The notes under the pieces were generated by a model. That model worked only from the letters and a program-made list of their open reading frames with translations, had not been told where the DNA came from and did no database searches. Shown piece by piece: positions 30,329 to 39,043 of a stretch of DNA of 64,000 nucleotides. This DNA is from VRUE01 sp963725085. GTDB lineage: Bacteria; Actinomycetota; Thermoleophilia; Solirubrobacterales; 70-9. The stretch is taken from NCBI GenBank assembly GCA_963725085.1, contig CAVRXM010000001.1, positions 496,001 to 560,000 of the forward strand. The letters are read 5' to 3'. Each line of letters begins with the position of its first letter. Position 1 is the first letter of the stretch. The translations under genes were made by a program, and so were the position numbers.

Positions 30329-31247
30329 ATGCGCATCGACAAGATCATCGAGGCGAAAACGCCGGTCTTCTCGGTCGAGTTCTTCCCGCCGAAGAGCGAG
30401 GAGGCGACCGAGCAGCTGTTCGCGACGGCGCGCTCGCTGCGTGAGCTCGGGCCCGACTTCGTCTCGGTCACCTACGGCGCCGGGGGCTCGACCCGGGAGG
30501 GCACGGTGGAGATCACCAAGCGCCTCAAGGACGAGGTCGGCCTCGAAGCGATGGCCCACCTGAGCTGCGTCGGCGAGACCGCCGACGGCCTGGCCAAGAC
30601 GCTCGACCGGATCGCCGACTCGGGGATCGAGAACGTCTTCGCGCTGCGCGGCGACCCGCCCCGCGGGGAGGACGACTTCGTCCAGCCCGAGGGAGGGCTC
30701 GGCAGCGCCGCCGAGCTCGCCGGATTCATCTCCTCGAGCTGGGACTTCACGATCGGCGGCGCCTGCTTTCCCGAGGTCCACCCCGAGGCGCCGGACCTCG
30801 AGACCGACCTGCGGTACCTGAAGACCAAGGTCGACGCCGGGGCCTCGTTCCTGATCACCCAGCTCTTCTTCGACAACCGCGTCTACTTCGATTTCGTCGA
30901 GGCGGCGCGGGAGGCGCGGGATCGATGTCCCGATTCTGGCCGGCGTCATCCCAGTCGCCACCTTCGCCCAGACGAAGCGGATCTGCGACCTCTGCGACGC
31001 CTCGATTCCGCCGCGGCTCGAGGAGGCCTTCGAGGCCGCCGGCGGCGACGAGGAGGCTGAGTTCGAGCTCGGCGTCGCCTACGCCTCCCAACAGTGCGCG
31101 GAGCTGCTGCTCGGAGGCGCCCCGGGGATCCACTTCTACGCTCTGAACCGGGCGCCGGCGACCCGGGCCGTGCTCGGGGCGCTTCACGCCGCGCGGCCCT
31201 GGGAGCGGGCCGGAGCCGGTGCCGCGGCCGCCCGAGCGCACGACTGA
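30329..31247 (+). CDS. metF: 5,10-methylenetetrahydrofolate reductase, frameshifted
   Basis: Reduces 5,10-methylene-THF to 5-methyl-THF for methionine synthesis; cytoplasmic flavoenzyme, about 306 residues. Starts at ATG 30329. FSVEFFPPKSEEATEQLF is the conserved N-terminus with the catalytic glutamate; VSVTYGAGGSTREGT, HLSCVGETADGL, VFALRGDPP, and ASFLITQLFFDN follow in family order. The frame breaks near 30922, just before IDVPILAGVIPVATFAQ, which runs in another frame to the TGA at 31245-31247. Since this is a single-copy housekeeping enzyme in most genomes, a sequence error is more likely than loss. Confidence 0.92.
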
Positions 31248-31269
31248 TCTAAACTGCCGCCGACCAATC

Positions 31270-32064
31270 GTGGCCAATCGCAGGGACGAAGAGCGGGAGC
31301 GGCTCCGCCAGGTGCGTGAGGAGCGCCAGTCGTCGCGGGCAAAACAGGCCCAGCGGCGGTTGATGTTCGCCTACATCGGCGCCGGCCTGGTCGGCCTGCT
31401 CGTGGTCGCCGGGATCGTCGTCCTGATCGCCAGCTCCGGCGGTGGAGGCGGCGGCGGCGACACGGCCGACGCTCACATCGACCAGGTCAGCGGCAGCACC
31501 AACGGGATCGAACCGGACGACCGCAGCGGGACGGCGCCGCCGCCGACCAAGGTGACGAACCTCAAGCTGGCGGCGAAGAAGGCCGGATGCGACCTTCGCC
31601 TCCACCTCAAGGACGAGGGCCACAGCCACCTCGCGCCCGGGACGCCCGCCCCTCACTACGGGACCAACCCGCCGACCTCCGGCAACCACGTCGAACCGCC
31701 GTTCCAGCAGGCCGACGGGGCGTACGCTGAAATGCCGGTCGAAATCGACATGGTTCACTCGCTCGAGCACGGGCGGATGGAGATCCAGTACAGCCCCGAC
31801 CTGCCCGAAAAGGACCAGCTGGCGCTGAAGGGCCTCTACGACACGATGTACGGCGGGACGCTGCTCTTCCCGAACGAAGAAATGCCCTACAAGGTCGCGG
31901 CGACGACCTGGACCAACCTCCTCGGCTGCGACGAATACAAGGGCGCGATCACCGACGACGCGATCCGCGCCTTCGGCAAGGCGACCTGGGGCAGGTACGG
32001 CGGCGAGCCGGTCAACGGCTTCGCCCTCGCCGCGGGCCCGACGCCGATCGAACCCAAGCAGTAG
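31270..32064 (+). CDS. Membrane-anchored DUF3105 protein
   Basis: 264 residues from GTG 31270. A basic, charged N-terminus (RRDEERERLRQVREERQ) is followed by one transmembrane helix (about 35-57: FAYIGAGLVGLLVVAGIVVL), a glycine linker, and an extracytoplasmic DUF3105 domain. Family hallmarks are visible: HYGTNPPTSGNHVEPPFQQ and VHSLEHGRMEIQY. The function of DUF3105 is unknown; it is common next to envelope genes in actinobacteria. The gene starts 22 nt after metF. Its stop codon lies inside the arm of a long bidirectional terminator. Confidence 0.85.
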   Translation: MANRRDEERERLRQVREERQSSRAKQAQRRLMFAYIGAGLVGLLVVAGIVVLIASSGGGGGGGDTADAHIDQVSGSTNGIEPDDRSGTAPPPTKVTNLKLAAKKAGCDLRLHLKDEGHSHLAPGTPAPHYGTNPPTSGNHVEPPFQQADGAYAEMPVEIDMVHSLEHGRMEIQYSPDLPEKDQLALKGLYDTMYGGTLLFPNEEMPYKVAATTWTNLLGCDEYKGAITDDAIRAFGKATWGRYGGEPVNGFALAAGPTPIEPKQ

Positions 32065-32126
32065 CGGTCGGGGGTCTCCTCAGGCCGCTTCGCGGGAGTT
32101 CCTTCGGAGAGACCCCCGACCGCTAC
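32061..32126. terminator. Bidirectional terminator with 18-bp perfect arms
   Basis: GTAGCGGTCGGGGGTCTC (32061-32078) and its exact complement (32109-32126) flank a 30-nt loop between two convergent genes. Both stop codons (TAG 32062-32064 on plus; CTA 32123-32125 on minus) lie inside the arms. A stem of this length would end transcription from both sides. Confidence 0.8.
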
Positions 32127-33058
32127 CCCATGCGGTACAGCGGGAAGAAGCCCGCGTCGGGTCGGCCGGCTGAGAGGTCCCGGTAGGCGTCGGGGTCGCA
32201 GACGATCTCCGAGGTGTGCCAGGGCAGCTCGCGGTTGGCGAAGCCGCGCTTGAACTCCTCGAGGCGGTCGCCGCGGGCGATGCCGCCGCCGAGGTTGAGC
32301 GGCAGGCCGCGCTCGGCGGCGAGCTCGACCAGGGCGGCGAGGATGTTCTTCATCGGCGAGTCGCGCAGGTTCGAGTCGGCGCTGCCGCTCAGGTAATAGT
32401 GGAGGAAGCCATCGCTCTCGACCGTGACCGATCCGGCGGCGATGCCACCCCCCGGGGCGTCGGCAAGCGCCAGCCAGGCGCGCTCGGCCTCGAGGATGCG
32501 GTCGAAGTAGGCGGCGCCGAAGAAGTAGCGCTCCTCGGCGTTGGTGCGGCGCATCGTCTCCTCGTAGGCGGCGAGGAAGCCCGAGCGGTCCGCGGGGCCG
32601 GCCTCGGCACCGGGGAGGATCCGCACCTCGTAGCCGTGGCGGCGGTTGCGGTTGATCTGGTTGCGGTCGCTCGGCCGGCTCTTCGGGGGTTGCGCCGGGT
32701 CGGCGATCTGGACGACGTTGCGCTCGCTCGCGCCGGCCAGCGGCGGCTCGCTGAGGATGTGGCGGAGGAAGACGGCGACGAGGCCGGTCGGACCGAAGTC
32801 GATCGAGGCGGGATCGATCGCGGCGCCTGGCGTCCCGACCAGTCCCGGGTAGCCGTAGGGGGAGGTCGCGTCGAGGCGGTCGGACTCGTCGATCTCGCGG
32901 ACCACCAGCGGGGCGGCGAGCTCGCGGCCCCCGGCCTCGATCCGGAGCGTGTGGGTGACGCCCTCGGCGTCGAGGAACGGGCGTGAGCGGAAGAACTCCT
33001 CGCTCGTCACCGCCTCGCCGCGGTCGGCGATCAGCTCGGCGACGGCGCTGACGGTCAT
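32123..33058 (-). CDS. BioF2/FemX-like N-acyltransferase (GNAT fold)
   Basis: 311 residues from ATG 33058. The C-terminal half matches the GNAT-type BioF2/CelD and FemAB-like acyltransferases found in polysaccharide loci: RSGFLAAYEETMRRTNAEERYFF, WLALADAPGGGIAAG, FLHYYLSGSADSNLRDSPMK, LNLGGGIARGDRLEEFKRGF. The position of LHYYLSG..SPMKNIL is typical. Enzymes of this type add acyl or aminoacyl groups to sugars or cell-wall precursors; the donor cannot be read here. A leader hairpin repeat stands 4 nt upstream, in the gap to the next gene. Confidence 0.72.
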   Translation of the reverse strand: MTVSAVAELIADRGEAVTSEEFFRSRPFLDAEGVTHTLRIEAGGRELAAPLVVREIDESDRLDATSPYGYPGLVGTPGAAIDPASIDFGPTGLVAVFLRHILSEPPLAGASERNVVQIADPAQPPKSRPSDRNQINRNRRHGYEVRILPGAEAGPADRSGFLAAYEETMRRTNAEERYFFGAAYFDRILEAERAWLALADAPGGGIAAGSVTVESDGFLHYYLSGSADSNLRDSPMKNILAALVELAAERGLPLNLGGGIARGDRLEEFKRGFANRELPWHTSEIVCDPDAYRDLSAGRPDAGFFPLYRMG

Positions 33059-33062
33059 TGTT

Positions 33063-33118
33063 CGCGCTTCGCTCGCCGCGCGCAGAAACAGACTGCGACA
33101 CTTGCTCGCTCCGCGCTC
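33063..33118 (-). repeat. Leader hairpin repeat, copy 3 (before the acyltransferase)
   Basis: On the minus strand: GCGCGGAGCGAGCAAGTG, TCGCAGTCTGTTTC, then CGCGC-GGCGAGCGAA-GCGCG (33082-33063), ending 4 nt before the ATG. It fills the whole gap between two operon-like genes and overlaps the upstream stop. Aligns closely with copy 1. Confidence 0.6.
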
Positions 33119-33664
33119 ACGCGAGAAGGTCCGCGGCGGCGGCGCGGAACTCGTCGGGGAGCACGCCCCAGACCTCGCAGTCGGCGGCCGGCCCGTCGTC
33201 GCGGCGGAGGTGGCCGCGCATCGTCCCCTCGTGGCGCCAGCCGAGGCTCGTCACGACCCGCTTCGCGGCCTCGTTGTCGGCGGGAATCCGGCCGTAGACG
33301 CGGTGGGCGCCGAACTCGTCGAAGGCCCTGGCGATCGTCAGCGCCTCGGCCCGGCGCCCGACCCCCCTGCCCCGCACCTCGTCGCCGATCAGCGCCCCCA
33401 GCTCCGGCGCCGTCTGGCGGAAGAGGCCGTAGAGCGCGGTGAACCCGACGGGCTCCTCGCGGCCCTCGACGAGGATCGCGTACTTGCGGTCCTCGCCGCT
33501 GTCGTCCATCGCCCGCGCGACCCAGCCCTCGGCGTCCTGCGGCGAGAAGCTGTCGCGCTGCTCCATCAGCGTCCTCGTCGCCTCCGGGTTGTTGAACCAG
33601 CGGTGGACAGCGGCGGCGTCGCCGGGCTCGAACCGCCGAGGCTGACCTCTCCTCGCTCCGACAC
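33117..33664 (-). CDS. GNAT-family N-acetyltransferase (RimJ-like), frameshifted
   Basis: About 182 residues. The start is GTG 33664 (VSERGEVSL); the frame changes near 33637 into RRFEPGDAAAVHRWFNNPEA, a typical RimJ/L-type N-terminus. The acetyl-CoA site is LIGDEVRGRGVGRRAEALTI (about 110). Then comes AHRVYGRIPADNEAAKRVVTSLGWRHEG. Acetylates an amino group of an unknown substrate. It sits between the acyltransferase and the sugar transferase of the exopolysaccharide locus and may modify sugars made there. Confidence 0.78.
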
Positions 33665-33684
33665 GCCGAGAACCCTAGCCAGCC

Positions 33685-33721
33685 CATCAACTTGACCCTC
33701 CATATCCCGGTCAAGTTGATG
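33685..33721. repeat. 13-bp perfect inverted repeat
   Basis: CATCAACTTGACC (33685-33697) and GGTCAAGTTGATG (33709-33721) flank 11 bases, ending 6 bases before the sugar-transferase stop. It is not GC-rich and has no T-run, so it is not a standard terminator. It could be an operator for the downstream GNAT gene, 21 bp away. Confidence 0.6.
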
Positions 33722-33726
33722 AGCGG

Positions 33727-34291
33727 TCAGTCGGGCGCGAGGCCATGGCCGGTGACGAGCAGCCAGGCGGTCTTCGCCAGGATCCGCAGGTCGAGCGCGG
33801 TGCTGCGGCGTTCGACGTACTCGATGTCGAGCTCGATCCGCTCCTCCCACGGGATCCCGGCACGCCCCTGGACCTGGGCCCAGCCGGTGATCCCCGGCCT
33901 CACCTCGTGGCGGCGTCGCTGGCGCGGCGAGTAGTCGGCGACCTGGGCCGGGATCGTCGGCCGCGGGCCGACGATCGCCATCTCGCCCCGCAGGACGTTG
34001 ACAAGGTTCGGGATCTCATCGAGCGAGGTGCGGCGCAGGAAGCGGCCGATCCCGGTCACCCGCGGGTCGTCGCGGGTCGACCGCCGTCCCGTACCCGACC
34101 GGGTCGGAGCCGGCGACCATCGTCCGCAGCTTCAGCAGCTCGAACTCGCGGCCGTCGAGCCCGACCCGCCGCTGGCGGTAGATGACCGGCCCTCCTCTGC
34201 CGAGCCGGATCGCGACCGCGGCGAACAGCAGCAGAGGCGAGAGGACGAGAAGGGTCAGCGACGCGATGGCGAGGTCGAGGGCGCGCGGCAC
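33727..34291 (-). CDS. Undecaprenyl-phosphate sugar phosphotransferase (bacterial sugar transferase), frameshifted
   Basis: About 188 residues, from GTG 34291, one base after the stop of the preceding glycosyltransferase. It transfers a sugar-1-phosphate to undecaprenyl phosphate and so starts the repeat unit on the membrane. One N-terminal helix (ASLTLLVLSPLLLFAAVAI) leads to GGPVIYRQRRVGLDGREF and KLRTMV. After a break near 34082, TGIGRFLRRTSLDEIPNLVN, then GEMAIVGPRP and RPGITGWAQVQGR follow. These are the core motifs of the PglC/WbaP C-terminal domain. This is the short, PglC-like form without the N-terminal multi-helix part. Confidence 0.88.
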
Positions 34292-34292
34292 G

Positions 34293-35422
34293 TCAGCGGG
34301 TCCCCTCGGCCTTCTCCCACTTCCCCGGCGGGCCGTGGCGGAGGCGGTCCCAGAGGCCGGCGGCGATCGATGCGGTCGTCAGCAGGTAGTAGCGGGCGAT
34401 CCGGAACGGCGCCTGCGGAACCAACCAGCCGCAGAGCGCGGCGAGCAGGAAGCAGAGCTGGAGGGTGAAGGTCAGCGAGTAGACCCAGCCGTCGCCGAGC
34501 AGCGCGACGTTGGCGGCGAAGCGCGATCAGGTGCAGGAACGGGCGTCAGGTAGCGGAGCAGGCGGTGGGAGAGGAGCTCGAACCAGTAGAGGGCCGGGTA
34601 GCCGCGCGGCGAGAGCATCCCTTCGCCGACGACGATGTCCCAGATCCCGACCATCATCCGCCGTTTGCGGGCGAACTCGCCCTCGACCGTGGGGACCATC
34701 TTCTCCTCGGCCGCCGCCGCGGGCGCGTAGCGCGAGCGCAGGCCGCGCTTGGCGAGCAGGAACGGGAACGAGAGGTCGTGGCTGCCCGAGGGCTCGAGCG
34801 CCAGGTAGGCGTCGCGGCGGACCGCGTAGATCGCGCCGTTGCCGGCGGTGATGCCGGCCAGCGCCGACTCCATCTCGCGAACCTCCATCTCGTAGCGCCA
34901 GTAGGCGCCCTCGAGGTTGTCGCCCTCGGGCGAGAGGAACCGCACCTGGCCGCAGACGTAGCCGACGGCCGGGTCGGCGAAGGGCGCGACGAGGCGGCGC
35001 AGGGCGTCGGGCGACCAGGCGCTGTTGGCGTCCGAGAAGGCGAGGATCTCGCCCCTCGGCCCGCTCGGCGGCGGCGTTCTGGGCGGCGGTCTTGCCGCCT
35101 CGCGGCAGCTCGAGGACGAGGTCGGCGCCGGCCTCGCGGGCCCGCTCGGCGGTCGCGTCGCCGGAGCCGTCGGAGGCGACGATCACCTGCAGCCGCTCGC
35201 GCGGGTAGTCGAGCGCGAGCGCGTTGGCGACCTTGGCCCCGATCACGTCCTCCTCGTCGTAGGCGGCGACGATCAGCGAGACGCGGGGCAGCGGGTCGAG
35301 CTCCTCGTAGGTGCGCTCCTTGCGCCGCCGGGTCGAGAAGGCGCGAGGAGCAGCGGGTAGCCGAGGTGGGTGTAGGCGATCAGGGCGGCGCTCGCCCAGA
35401 AGAGGATCGCGGCGAGGGTCAT
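34293..35422 (-). CDS. Membrane glycosyltransferase, family 2, frameshifted
   Basis: About 377 residues. The ATG at 35422 overlaps the preceding stop as ATGA. A first helix (AAILFWASAALIAYTHLGYP) precedes the GT-A domain: PRVSLIVAAYDEEDVIGAKV, VIVASDGSGDATAERA, then in another frame VRFLSPEGDNLEGAYWRYE and AGNGAIYAVRRDAYL, where the acceptor loop lies. RKRRMMVGIWDIV is like the QxxRW region. Two or more C-terminal helices follow (VYSLTFTLQLCFLLAALCGW). Frame breaks lie near 35345, 35050 and 34540. Uses a nucleotide-sugar to extend the lipid-linked glycan. Confidence 0.82.
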
Positions 35423-36546
35423 CCGCCGGCCCCGCCCTTCTCCAGCAGCTCCTCGTAGAGGGCGAGCGTCCTCTCCGCCGCGCCGTCCCAGGAGTAGGGG
35501 CCGGCCGCGGCCGCGGCGGCAGCATCGGCGAGGGCGCGGCGCTCCGCCTCGTCGCCGACCAGCTGCTCGAGCGCGGCCGCGAGCGCCGGCGGGGTCCTCC
35601 GGCGGGACGAGGCGGGCGGCGCCGTGCGCCGGCGACCTCCGGGAACCCGCCGACCTCGCTCAGCACCATCGGCTTGCCGAAGGCGAGGCCGGTGTAGAGG
35701 ACGCCCGAGTGCTCGGCGTCGCGGTAGGGGAGGACGAGGACGTCGGCGCGCCGCAGTATCGACGGGATCTCGGCGTCCTCGACGAAGCGGGTGAGGAAGC
35801 GGACCGGGCCGCGCGCCCGCGCGGCGGCCGAGCGCAGCGGCTCGAGCGTCCATCCGCGGGTTGCCGACGATCCAGAGCTCGGCGCCCTCGATGCCCGCGA
35901 AGGCCTCGAGCAGGGTGTCGAGCCCCTTGTAGGGGCGGAGCAGGCCGAAGAAGAGGATCACCGGGCCCTCGGGCTCGCCGAGCTCGGGCGGCAGCGGCTT
36001 CTCGCCTCGAGCCGGGTCAGGTAGTCGAAGGCGCCGTGATGGATCACGCGGACCCGCGCAGGGTCGAGCCCGACCTCGGCCCGCAGGCGCTCGGCGCCGT
36101 GCTCGGAGTGGGCGATGACCGCGTCCATCCTGCCGAAGGCGCGGTGGGCGCTCGCGACCTGGCGGCGGCTCGGGCCGCGGCGGCAGGACGTAGTGCGCGG
36201 TCATCACCCGGGGCCGCGCCGGCGGGATCAGCAGCGCGTCGAGCCCGGGCACCGTCAGCCACTGGTAGTGGACGACGTCGGCGGTCGGCGTTGCGCCTGA
36301 AGGCGGCCATGTCGGGGAGGTGCTCGGCCATCTTGAACGCCCGGCGGCCGGGTGCCTCGAGGCCGCGGGCGGCGCTGCGCCGGTAGAAGCGCTCCCGCAC
36401 CCGGTAGCCGTCGGCGGCCGGGACCGGGCCGTAGAGGAAGCGGCTCGTCAGCAGCTCGACGTCGGCGCCGCGCGAGCCAGGGCCGCGGCGAGGGCGCGGT
36501 CGTAGGGCGGCGTGAAGGCCGAGGGATCGACCAGCTGCACTCGCAT
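35419..36546 (-). CDS. Glycosyltransferase, family 4 (GT-B fold), several frame breaks
   Basis: About 375 residues from ATG 36546 (MRVQLVDPSAFTPPYD). The N-terminal acceptor domain contains VELLTSRFLYGPVP and ALLIPPARPRVMTAHYVLPP. The C-terminal donor domain has GPVILFFGLLRPYKGLDTLL and AELWIVGNPRMD, followed in other frames by the family's FGKPMVLSEVGGFPEVA. At least five frame changes are needed between 36480 and 35590, the densest in the window, so exact residues are uncertain. The stop overlaps the next gene's ATG. Adds a sugar during repeat-unit assembly. Divergent from the GT2 gene at 36560. Confidence 0.75.
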
Positions 36547-36559
36547 CCCGCCGATTATC

Positions 36560-37525
36560 GTGACCCGCGTGGCGCCAACGCTCTCCTACTGCGTCGTGAA
36601 CACCAACGGGCGCGAGTTCCTGCTCGCCTGCCTGGACGCGATCGAGCGCACCCACCCGGACGGGCTCGAGCGCGAGATCCTCGTCCTCGACAACGCCTCC
36701 GAGGACGGCTCCGCCGAGGCGGTGCGGGCGCGCGGCGGCGACATCCGCCTGATCGCGCTCGAGCGGCGCGCCGGCAAGGGAGAGAACGACTCGACCCTGA
36801 TGCGCGAGGCCGGCGGCGAGTTCTGCCTGCTCCTCAACGAGGACTCCGAACTGCGGCCGGGCGCGGCGGCGGCGCTGGTCGCGGCGCTGCGAGGCCGACC
36901 CCGGGGCGGCGGCGGCCGGCGCGCAGCTGCTCGACTCCGGCGGGCGGCCCGTCCCCTGCGCCTGGCGATTCCCCGGGGTCGGGACCGCCGCGGTCGGCGC
37001 GCTCTTCCTGCACCGGCTGCTGACCGTGCAGAGCCGGGGCGAGGAGACCCGGCGGGTCGACTGGGCGCAGTCGAGCGCGCTGCTGGTCCGCCGCGAGGCG
37101 GCCGCGGCGGTCGGCTACATGGACCCCGACTTCTTCGTCTACTACGACGAGTGCGACTTCTGCCGCCGGCTCGCCGAGGCCGGATGGCACACCCTCTACG
37201 TCCCCGCGCGCCGAGGCCGTCCACCACGACCAGCTCTCGACCGACCTCGCCGCCGGGCTGCCGCGGATCGTCGAATTCCACCGCAACCGCGACCTCTACA
37301 TGCGCAAGCACGGCACGCCGTCTCGGCGCGCTCGCGGTGCGCGCGCTGACCGCCTGGTCCTACGCGGTGCGGGCGCTGTCGCGGCGGCTCGTCCCCGGCC
37401 GGCCGGCCCGGGTCTACTGGGCCCACGCCCGCCAGGCGCTCTTCCCGCAGAAGGGCGAGAGCCTGAGGCAGCGCGCCGAGGCGGCTCAGGCGGTCGAGTC
37501 TTCGTCGATCCGGGCGACCTCGTAG
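36560..37525 (+). CDS. Glycosyltransferase, family 2 (rhamnosyltransferase-like), frameshifted
   Basis: About 320 residues from GTG 36560 or 36569. The nucleotide-binding part is LSYCVVNTNGREFLLACLDA then ILVLDNASEDGSAEAVR; the metal-binding region is CLLLNEDSELRPGAAAALV. After a break near 36893, AQLLDSGGRPVPCAWRFPG and SSALLVRREAAAAVGYMDPD follow, with FFVYYDECDFCRRLAEAGW. Further breaks lie near 37208 and 37320. This order is that of WbbL-like GT2 enzymes in O-antigen or EPS loci. It is the only plus-strand gene inside the EPS cluster and its start lies 13 bp from the divergent GT4 gene. Confidence 0.82.
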   Translation: MTRVAPTLSYCVVNTNGREFLLACLDAIERTHPDGLEREILVLDNASEDGSAEAVRARGGDIRLIALERRAGKGENDSTLMREAGGEFCLLLNEDSELRPGAAAALVAALRGRPRGGGGRRAAARLRRAARPLRLAIPRGRDRRGRRALPAPAADRAEPGRGDPAGRLGAVERAAGPPRGGRGGRLHGPRLLRLLRRVRLLPPARRGRMAHPLRPRAPRPSTTTSSRPTSPPGCRGSSNSTATATSTCASTARRLGALAVRALTAWSYAVRALSRRLVPGRPARVYWAHARQALFPQKGESLRQRAEAAQAVESSSIRATS

Positions 37526-37568
37526 GCCTCGGGGATCGCCGCGCCCTCGACGGCCGGCTCAGCGCGGC

Positions 37569-39033
37569 TCAGCGCGCGGCGATCTCGGCGACGAGCGCGC
37601 TGGGGTGGCGGAGGCGGCCGAGCCAGCGCCGCTCCTCGTCGGTGAAGAAGCCGGCCGCGAGCAGCGTCACCGGGTAGGCGAGCCAGACGACGATCCGCCC
37701 GAGCAGGCCGACCGCCCCCGCGGTCGGCATCAGCAGCTCGCCGATCGCGACCAGGGCGACCGAGACGGCGACCAGCCTCGCCAGCCGGCCCCATTCGTAG
37801 GGGACCGGGAAGAGGCGCTGGGTGAACCGGTACATCAGCGCCAGCACGACCACGTATGAGGCGACGAGGGCGAGGCCGGCGCCGACGATCTCCAGCGAAG
37901 GGACCAGGATCAGGTTGAGGGCGACGTTGACCGCGAGCGCGGCGGCGGTCGCCGGGAAGTTGAACTCGGTGCGGCCGGTCCTGCCGAGGATCACCAGCAG
38001 CACCAGGTAGAGCGCGTAGAGGGTGACCGCGGTCGTGATCAGCCCGATCGCTTCGTAGGAGTCGAAGAACTGGGGCGCCGCGAGCGCGCGGACGATCCAG
38101 CGCGAGAAGAGCCACATCCCGATCACGACGAAGGCGCACCCGGCGAGGAACCAGGTGACGACCGCGGCGTAGGCCCGGCGGGCCTCGTCGTCGTCGCGGA
38201 TCGAGTAGGCCAGCGGCGGCCAGGCGAGCTGGAAGCCGCGGACGAGGACGTTGACGCCCTGGGCGAACTTGACCGCCAGCGAGTAGAGGCCGGCCTCGGC
38301 GACGCCGACGGTGCGGACGATGATGATCCGGTCGACGAAGTTGAGCGCGTAGAGGGAGAGCTCGGCCGGCATCGTCGGCAGCCCGAAGCGCATCATCCGC
38401 CGCAGCAGGAGCCGGTCGAACCAGAGCGAGAGGCGGCGGCGCTGGACGACGATCAGGGCGAGGACGACGGCGGCGCCGCTGACGTAGCTGCCGAGGAGGA
38501 GGCCGCGGGCGCCCTCGCCCCTGCCGACGACGAGGATGACGGTGAGCGCGATCGCCGCCAGCACGTTGACGATCGTCACCCCGAAGAACGCTTTGGCGCG
38601 CTCCTCGAGGCGGAACAGCGTGAGCAGGTACTCGTTCATCGTCAGGACCCAGAGGCCGCCGATCGCGATCCGGGCGAGTTCCGGGTGCGGGGTGGACGAG
38701 CAGCGCTTCGGAGATCGGCTCGGCGAAGGGAAGCGCGACCAGCGACGCGATCGTCGCCAGCCAGAAGAGCGCCGCGAACGAAGTTCTGACGACCGCCGCC
38801 GGGTCCTCGCCGGCCTTGTAGTAGAAGCGGAGGACCGCCTCGATCACCCCGAGCCTGACCACGATGCTGGCGGCGACGACGGCGGCGAACAGGACCTCGG
38901 CCGCGCCGTAGTCGGCGCGGGTCAGGTAGCGCGTGTAGAGCGGCAGCAGCGCGACCGCGATCAGCTTCGAGACGACGTTGGCCGCGGTGTAGGCGGCGCC
39001 GGTCGTCGCGAGGCGGCGGAGGTAGCCGGACAC
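37569..39033 (-). CDS. Polysaccharide flippase (Wzx/MATE-like), frameshifted
   Basis: About 488 residues from GTG 39033. Flips the lipid-linked repeat unit across the membrane. The N-terminal motif LATTGAAYTAANVVSKLIAV and LLPLYTRYLTRADYGAAEVL are typical of this family. Some 12-14 hydrophobic helices follow, including MMRFGLPTMPAELSLYALNF with FVDRIIIVRTVGVAEAGLYS, a conserved central part of polysaccharide transporters. The frame breaks near 38695, between LLVHP and ELARIAIG. It starts 10 nt after the polymerase stop. Confidence 0.88.
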
Positions 39034-39043
39034 GCGATGCAGC

